NCBI GenBank assembly: GCA_035642125.1
Contig: DASQSZ010000426.1
Location: 1-10,240, forward strand
DNA length: 10,240 nucleotides
Source: CALAED01 sp937891035
GTDB taxonomy: Bacteria > Actinomycetota > Actinomycetes > Streptosporangiales > Streptosporangiaceae
Direction: 5' to 3'
Position numbers and translations under genes: made by a program. Under the pieces are notes generated by a model, which saw only the letters and a list, made by a program, of their open reading frames with translations, had not been told where the DNA came from and did no database searches. This document shows positions 6,773 to 10,240 of the stretch, one piece after another (positions within the stretch are counted from its first letter, which is position 1; every line of letters starts with the position of its first letter).

Positions 6773-6840
6773 CGGTGGTGGGGGCCAGCAACGCGATATT
6801 GGCTCTGTTGTCGCTGTTCGGTGCGTGGACACTTGGAGGC

Positions 6841-8031
6841 ATGAGCCTTCGCCCTGAGACCAGGACCGTGCATGCCCCCGTTCCGCAGCCGTCCGGCAGT
6901 ACGCCGCTCAGTGTCCCGATCTACCAGGGGCACGTCTTCGCCTTCGACGACGCCGACGAGATGGCGGCCGCATTCGACGGCCCCGACGCCGCGTACTTCT
7001 ATAGCCGGCTCGGCAACCCGACCGTACGCGCGTTCGCGGAGGCGGTCGCCGACCTCGAGGGCGGCGCGGCCGGGCTGGCGTTCGCGTCCGGGATGGGCGC
7101 GATCAGCTCCGTCGTGCTCGGCCATGTGAGCGCCGGCGACCACGTGATCGCCCAGACCTGCCTGTACGGCGGCACCTATTCCTTGCTGCACGACCTGTCC
7201 GAACGGTGGAACGTCGAGGTGACGTTCATCTCGGGCACCGACCCGGCGGAGGTGCGCGACGCCCTGCGGCCGAACACCAAGCTGCTCTACCTGGAGACGA
7301 TCGCGAACCCGACGACCCGGGTCGTCGATCTGCCCGCGCTGGTCGAGGCGGCCGCACCCGCCCGCCCGGGGCTGATCTGCGTGGTCGACAACACGTTCGC
7401 GACGCCGCTGCTGTGCCGTCCCCTCGAGCACGGGGCGGACGTCGTCGTGCATTCGGCGACGAAGTTCCTCGGCGGGCATTCCGACCTCCTGGGCGGCATC
7501 GCCGTCTTCGCCTCGGAGGATGGGCTGCGCCGGCGCGTCTGGGACCACGGCATCGATCTCGGCGCCTGCGCCGATCCGTTCGCGGCGTGGCTGGCGCTGC
7601 GCGGGATGCAGACGCTGGCGCTGCGGGTTGAGCGCCAGTGCGCGACCGCGCGTTACCTCGCCGAGCGGCTGGCCGCGCATCCAGCCGTCGCGCGGGTCGC
7701 CTATCCCGGCCTGCCCGGCCATCCCGACCATGCGGTCGCCCAGCGGCTACTGCCCGCCGGAGCCGGCGCGGTCCTGTCCTTTGAACTCGTCGGCGGCCGA
7801 GACGCGGGCCGCACGTTCGTCGAGGCGGTACGGCTGTGCACGCTGACCGGATCGCTCGGCTCGGTGCACACGTTGGTGATCCACCCGGCGAGCACGACGC
7901 ACCGGCAGTTGGACGCCGCCGCGCTAGCCGCCGCCTCGATCGGCGAGGGGACCATCCGTGTCGCCGTCGGCGTCGAGCACCGAGACGACCTGTGGGGCGA
8001 CATCGAGCAGGCCCTCGCCAAGGTCACCTGA
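6841..8031 (+). CDS. PLP-dependent Cys/Met-metabolism (trans-sulfuration) enzyme
   Basis: 396 aa from ATG 6841. The start fits the family (ETRTVHAP... PIYQ near the N-terminus). GGAGG lies only one base before the ATG, an unusually short spacing, so the start is not certain. The fold is that of cystathionine gamma-synthase, O-acetylhomoserine sulfhydrylase and methionine gamma-lyase. Y54-S-R56 (YSRLGNPT) is the phosphate-binding motif from the neighbouring subunit; LYGGTY is at 108-113; Asp183 in VVDNTFATP contacts the pyridine nitrogen; Lys208 in SATKFLGGHSD forms the Schiff base; Arg373 in TIRVAVGVEH binds the substrate carboxylate. The VIHPASTTHRQL segment (346-357) resembles O-acetylhomoserine sulfhydrylases most. 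The Cys of methionine gamma-lyase (LYGCT) is Gly here. Exact substrate is open: sulfhydrylase, gamma-synthase or gamma-lyase. No neighbouring methionine gene supports a choice. Confidence 0.9.
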   Translation: MSLRPETRTVHAPVPQPSGSTPLSVPIYQGHVFAFDDADEMAAAFDGPDAAYFYSRLGNPTVRAFAEAVADLEGGAAGLAFASGMGAISSVVLGHVSAGDHVIAQTCLYGGTYSLLHDLSERWNVEVTFISGTDPAEVRDALRPNTKLLYLETIANPTTRVVDLPALVEAAAPARPGLICVVDNTFATPLLCRPLEHGADVVVHSATKFLGGHSDLLGGIAVFASEDGLRRRVWDHGIDLGACADPFAAWLALRGMQTLALRVERQCATARYLAERLAAHPAVARVAYPGLPGHPDHAVAQRLLPAGAGAVLSFELVGGRDAGRTFVEAVRLCTLTGSLGSVHTLVIHPASTTHRQLDAAALAAASIGEGTIRVAVGVEHRDDLWGDIEQALAKVT

Positions 8032-8267
8032 CCATAGGTCCATACGCCCCGTGGCGGCAGCACGTCCAAGTTACTAAGTATCGATGGAGCTCAAGAAGGG
8101 AGCCGGCGCCGCGCGGATGTGGATGGCTTGGCAGCGACTGTTATCCCCCGCTCTAGCTTCGTCGTCGCCAGACGTGCGGAGGCAAGGTGCGCGAAGTCGA
8201 TGTCAGGACCAGATGAGTGTGAAACGGCGGCGCTGCTCACGGCACTTGCGCTCGTGGAGTGACCCTT

Positions 8268-8299
8268 GGTCCGCCGGTCCGCCGGTCCGCCGGTCCGCC
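8268..8299. repeat. Four tandem copies of GGTCCGCC
   Basis: The 8-mer GGTCCGCC is repeated four times without mismatch (8268-8275, 8276-8283, 8284-8291, 8292-8299). The 8-bp period is not a multiple of three, which speaks against translation across it. It is probably a slippage-prone microsatellite. Confidence 0.9.
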
Positions 8300-8342
8300 A
8301 AGACGATCAGGAACAGGCTTAAAGCTACACTGTTTAACGGTA

Positions 8343-8361
8343 GTGCGGAAGAAATCCGCAC
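8343..8361. other. Perfect 7-bp hairpin
   Basis: GTGCGGA (8343-8349) and TCCGCAC (8355-8361) are exact inverted copies around the loop AGAAA. No T-tract follows on the plus strand. It could be a protein-binding site or an RNA hairpin at the end of a plus-strand transcript from the PLP gene. The function is not known. Confidence 0.5.
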
Positions 8362-8448
8362 CTGCATGACCGTCCCCCACAAAGTGTCCTTATTGCCATT
8401 CGCATCCAAGCAATGGCCATAACGGCCTCGGCCACTACCTCATCATTC

Positions 8449-8476
8449 TTGACTAGGAATAGTCACCACAGATACT
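8449..8476 (+). promoter_or_regulatory. Candidate sigma70-type promoter for the peptide/methyltransferase operon
   Basis: TTGACT (8449-8454, five of six to TTGACA) is followed after 16 bp by GATACT (8471-8476, four of six to TATAAT). Transcription would start near 8483 and leave a leader of about 40 nt that contains the peptide gene's GGGGGAG ribosome site. It is the only good promoter-like pair found in the gap. Confidence 0.5.
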
Positions 8477-8521
8477 CTCTATGTCAGCACCATCACGGCA
8501 CCTGTTCCGGGGGAGAAGATC

Positions 8522-8641
8522 ATGGGTAAGCACGAAAAGCCAAACGAGGAGGGTAAGTGGGATAAACCGATACCTCCACCGACTCCGCCGAAAGAGAAGG
8601 GCGGCGGTGGCGGTAAGCATGAGAAGGGCGATGACAAGTAA
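8522..8641 (+). CDS. Putative imiditide-type RiPP precursor peptide (39 aa)
   Basis: ATG 8522 is preceded by GGGGGAG with a 6-nt gap, one of the best ribosome sites in the window; TAA is at 8639-8641. The 39-residue product is highly biased: nine Lys, eight Gly, seven Pro, five Glu, three Asp and one Trp. It reads GKHEKP near the start, then GKWDKPIPPPTPP, a run of five Gly, a second GKHEK and GDDK at the end. The methyltransferase start codon follows directly after the stop, so the two are co-translated. PIMT-like enzymes encoded beside a short linear precursor define imiditides, in which an Asp is methylated and closes to an aspartimide. Candidate targets are Asp14 (W-D-K), Asp37 and Asp38; no Asp-Gly pair is present. 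Third-position GC is about 62%, lower than in neighbouring genes, so it may be acquired. There is no Cys, no lanthipeptide or lasso core and no visible protease site. Confidence 0.65.
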   Translation: MGKHEKPNEEGKWDKPIPPPTPPKEKGGGGGKHEKGDDK

Positions 8642-9451
8642 GTGAATCATCTCGACGAGATGATTTCCGGGCTGGAACGGCTCGGGGATATGGACCGGTG
8701 GCGGGGGCCGCTTCGGCAGGTCCCCCGTCACCTGTTCGTCCCTGATCGCGCCTGGTGCACGCCCGATGACGGACCTGGATATCTGATCGACCGAGACAAG
8801 GACCCCGGCGAGTGGCTGAAGGCCGCGTACGCGGACATGGCGATCGTCACGCAGCTGGACGACGGCGTGACCGACATCGCGACCGGAGAGGGCCTCTACA
8901 CCTGCTCATTGTCCGCGCCCAGCGTCGTTCTCGCGTGCCTGTCGCTGCTGGACCCGCGCGAGGGCGATCGGGTGCTCGAGATCGGCACGGGAACGGGCTG
9001 GACCGCCGCCCTGCTGTCGCGGCTCGTGGGAGATGCGAACGTCACCACCATTGAGGTGGACCAAGCTGTATTCGTCCGAGCCGCGGAAAACCTTGCCACC
9101 GCCGCGCGCCATCCGCGACTTGTCCTCGGCGACGGCGCCGAGGGATGGCCACAGGGCGCGCCCTACGACCGTGTCCATGTCACCTGCGGTGTGGTCACCG
9201 TCCCCTATGAATGGGTGCGGCAGACACGACCAGGCGGCGTCATCGTTTTCCCTTTGATGGTGGCAGCCAATTCCGGCCAGCTGACCCGCGTCACCGTCAA
9301 CGACGACGGCACCGCGACAGGTGATTTCTACGGTGACGTCAACTACATGATGCTTCGCGCTCAGCGCGGCACCATTCCAAAGACAGCAGAACACCATGGA
9401 AGCGGGATCACCATCGGTCCACACGGCCAAGAGATCGCAATCGAACGGTGA
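8642..9451 (+). CDS. PIMT-like O-methyltransferase, probable RiPP-modifying enzyme
   Basis: 269 aa. The GTG at 8642 follows the peptide gene's TAA with no gap; an ATG at 8660 (residue 7) is an alternative start. The protein follows protein-L-isoaspartate O-methyltransferase order: VPRHLFVPD (28-36), the substrate-site segment SLSAPSVVL (89-97), SAM motif I VLEIGTGTGW (111-120), acidic loop TTIEVD (135-140), GDGAEGWP (163-170), and PYDRVHVTCGVVTVP with RPGGVIVFPL (174-205). A C-terminal extension of about 45 residues ends in GSGITIGPHGQEIAIER, whereas housekeeping PIMTs stop near the catalytic fold. Extended C-termini are typical of RiPP-associated PIMT homologues (lasso peptides, graspetides, FxLD lanthipeptides, imiditides). 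No ATP-grasp, lasso cyclase or lanthionine synthetase gene lies beside it, which favours the imiditide class: direct methylation of Asp in the linear peptide, then spontaneous aspartimide formation. A protein-repair role is the alternative. Confidence 0.85.
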   Translation: MNHLDEMISGLERLGDMDRWRGPLRQVPRHLFVPDRAWCTPDDGPGYLIDRDKDPGEWLKAAYADMAIVTQLDDGVTDIATGEGLYTCSLSAPSVVLACLSLLDPREGDRVLEIGTGTGWTAALLSRLVGDANVTTIEVDQAVFVRAAENLATAARHPRLVLGDGAEGWPQGAPYDRVHVTCGVVTVPYEWVRQTRPGGVIVFPLMVAANSGQLTRVTVNDDGTATGDFYGDVNYMMLRAQRGTIPKTAEHHGSGITIGPHGQEIAIER

Positions 9452-9475
9452 GACCGCTCCCCCGCCGTCGCCCGG

Positions 9476-9497
9476 CGCCCCTCACACGTGATGGGCG
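9476..9497. terminator. Hairpin between the convergent methyltransferase and HEAT genes
   Basis: CGCCC (9476-9480) pairs with GGGCG (9493-9497), and TCAC (9482-9485) with GTGA (9488-9491), with one mismatch between the two stems. It sits 24 bp after the methyltransferase stop and 16 bp after the HEAT gene's stop on the other strand. It probably ends transcription in both directions. TTTT follows at 9512-9515, rather far from the stem. Confidence 0.5.
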
Positions 9498-9513
9498 GGC
9501 GGGAAGTCATGTT

Positions 9514-10240
9514 TTATCGCTCCCTCCGGACATCAAGCTCGTTTGCGGCGAGTAGGGCGACCTGCCGCACGTACCTGCTTGGGTCAGTGACGGCACGATC
9601 CCGCAACCAAGCCGAAGTCTGCGGATCCTCCGGCCACCCCGACGCCACCGCGTCCACCGCACTCCACCGCACAGAATCGTCCGGGTCGCTGATGGCACGA
9701 TCCCGCAGCAACTCCAAGGTCTCCGGATTCCCCGGCCACCCCGACGCCACCACCTCCAACGCCGCACGCCGCACCAACCGGTCGCGATCCTTCACGGCAC
9801 TATCACGCACCAACTCCAAGATCTGCGAATCCTCCGGCCACCCCGACGCCAACGCCGCCAACGCCGCCCCCCGCACGGACCGGCCGAGGTCATTGACAGC
9901 ACGATCCCGCACCAACTCCAAGATCTGCGAATCTTTCGACCACCCCGACGCCAACGCCGCCAACGCCGCCCCCCGCACGGACCGGCCGAGGTCATTGACA
10001 GCACGATCCCGCAGCAGCGTGAGAGTCAGCGGATCCTGCGGCCATCCGGCCGCCACTGCCATCACCGCCGCCCCCCGCACCGACCAGTGGAGGTCGTTGA
10101 CGGCACGATCTCTCAGCAGCGTGAGCGTCTGCGGATCCTCCGGCCACCCCGCGGCCACCGCCTTCACTGCCGCCTCCCGCACGTACCCTTCTGCGTCGCT
10201 GACGGCGCGTTCACACACCAACTCCACGATCTGCGGATCC
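9514..10240 (-). CDS. HEAT-repeat protein, C-terminal part (start outside window)
   Basis: The frame is open through the right edge (residues DPQIVELV continue the repeat before any start codon), so the GTG at 10227 is not taken as the start. About 240 residues are visible. They form six complete 34-residue repeats and a divergent last one, each close to DPQTLxLLRDRAVxD followed by SVRxAAxxAVAxGWPE, and end in ANELDVRRER. This is a HEAT-like two-helix repeat forming a curved binding scaffold. In actinomycetes the same GWPEDP-type arrays occur alone or behind a NACHT/STAND NTPase. The N-terminal half is not in the window, so an NTPase or effector domain cannot be confirmed. Neighbouring repeats are nearly identical in DNA, showing recent expansion. 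It converges on the methyltransferase gene. Confidence 0.85.
   Translation of the reverse strand, partial: DPQIVELVCERAVSDAEGYVREAAVKAVAAGWPEDPQTLTLLRDRAVNDLHWSVRGAAVMAVAAGWPQDPLTLTLLRDRAVNDLGRSVRGAALAALASGWSKDSQILELVRDRAVNDLGRSVRGAALAALASGWPEDSQILELVRDSAVKDRDRLVRRAALEVVASGWPGNPETLELLRDRAISDPDDSVRWSAVDAVASGWPEDPQTSAWLRDRAVTDPSRYVRQVALLAANELDVRRER
9806..10009. repeat. Two nearly identical 102-bp repeat units in the HEAT gene
   Basis: 9806-9907 and 9908-10009 are direct copies that differ at three of 102 positions, all within the codons before the GWxx turn. Neighbouring units outside this pair are more diverged. The period equals one 34-residue HEAT unit, so the reading frame is kept. This indicates a recent unit duplication or gene conversion. 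Confidence 0.9.

Larger units (their letters stand above)
8032..8521. other. 490-bp intergenic region without a supported gene
   Basis: This stretch lies between the PLP enzyme and the peptide gene and is lower in GC than the coding regions around it. Open frames occur on both strands, but none combines a ribosome site, a recognisable product and coding-like composition. It holds a four-copy 8-bp repeat (8268-8299), a perfect hairpin (8343-8361) and a candidate promoter (8449-8476). It resembles a boundary between core and acquired DNA. No tRNA, attachment site or transposase remnant was seen. Confidence 0.6.

Noticed and set aside
6624..6840. Riboswitch upstream of the trans-sulfuration enzyme
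   Set aside because: SAM and cobalamin riboswitches are common before methionine genes, but none of their conserved core elements was recognised in this gap.
8200..8262. 20-codon frame (MSGPDECETAALLTALALVE) in the gap
   Set aside because: The composition looks protein-like, but the ribosome site is weak and GGAGG lies too far upstream. It could be a gene remnant, but support is too thin for a call.
8084..8422. Plus-strand 112-codon frame in the gap
   Set aside because: No ribosome site, Arg/Ser/Cys-rich composition, and it runs through an 8-bp tandem repeat whose period is not a multiple of three. No family is recognised.
8453..8731. Minus-strand 92-codon frame across the peptide gene, with a hydrophobic middle part
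   Set aside because: It lies opposite the peptide ORF and the methyltransferase start. The hydrophobic stretch is the antisense of Lys/Pro/Gly codons. The plus-strand genes have a strong ribosome site and a recognisable family, so this is a shadow.

Overview
The window is high-GC DNA with strong G/C preference at third codon positions, GTG starts, 4-bp start/stop overlaps and short intergenic gaps. This points to an actinomycete. The gene content (a ClpC-type N-domain protein, a RIO kinase, an M48 peptidase with its own sigma factor, HEAT repeats with the GWPEDP signature, and a RiPP-type PIMT homologue) fits the Streptosporangiales (Nonomuraea, Streptosporangium and relatives). That placement is inference, because no rRNA or marker gene is present.

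Layout, left to right. (1) 2-532 (+): the C-terminal end of a TolB/PD40 beta-propeller protein. (2) 678-2020 (-): a two-gene operon of a ribbon-helix-helix (RHH) protein followed by a 344-aa protein that joins a degenerate Doc/Fic-like domain to a complete ClpC-type N-domain. The two genes overlap by GTGA, and a tandem palindrome lies directly in front of the RHH start codon. (3) 2092-3054 (-): a RIO1-type protein kinase, preceded by a possible 23-aa leader ORF (3115-3186). (4) 3293-6623 (-): a tightly coupled three-gene operon of a 46-aa microprotein, an ECF-like sigma factor and a large membrane-anchored M48 metalloprotease. Both junctions are 4-bp overlaps (ATGA, GTGA). (5) 6841-8031 (+): a PLP-dependent enzyme of the Cys/Met trans-sulfuration family, divergent from that operon. 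(6) 8032-8521: a 490-bp stretch without a convincing gene, holding four copies of an 8-bp repeat, a perfect hairpin and a candidate promoter. (7) 8522-9451 (+): a 39-codon Lys/Pro/Gly-rich peptide gene immediately followed by a methyltransferase related to protein-L-isoaspartate O-methyltransferase. This is the architecture of an imiditide-type (aspartimide-forming) RiPP cluster. (8) 9514-10240 (-): the C-terminal part of a protein built of 34-residue HEAT-like repeats, running off the window.

The most interesting parts are the compact peptide-methyltransferase pair, the pseudo-Doc/ClpC-N fusion with its RHH partner, and the microprotein-sigma-protease operon. The right end (about 8.05 kb onward) looks accessory: the peptide gene has clearly lower GC at third positions than its neighbours, the intergenic DNA is repeat-bearing, and the HEAT gene shows recent internal duplication. 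HEAT arrays of this kind are often the C-terminal half of NACHT/STAND proteins in actinomycetes, but no such domain is visible here.
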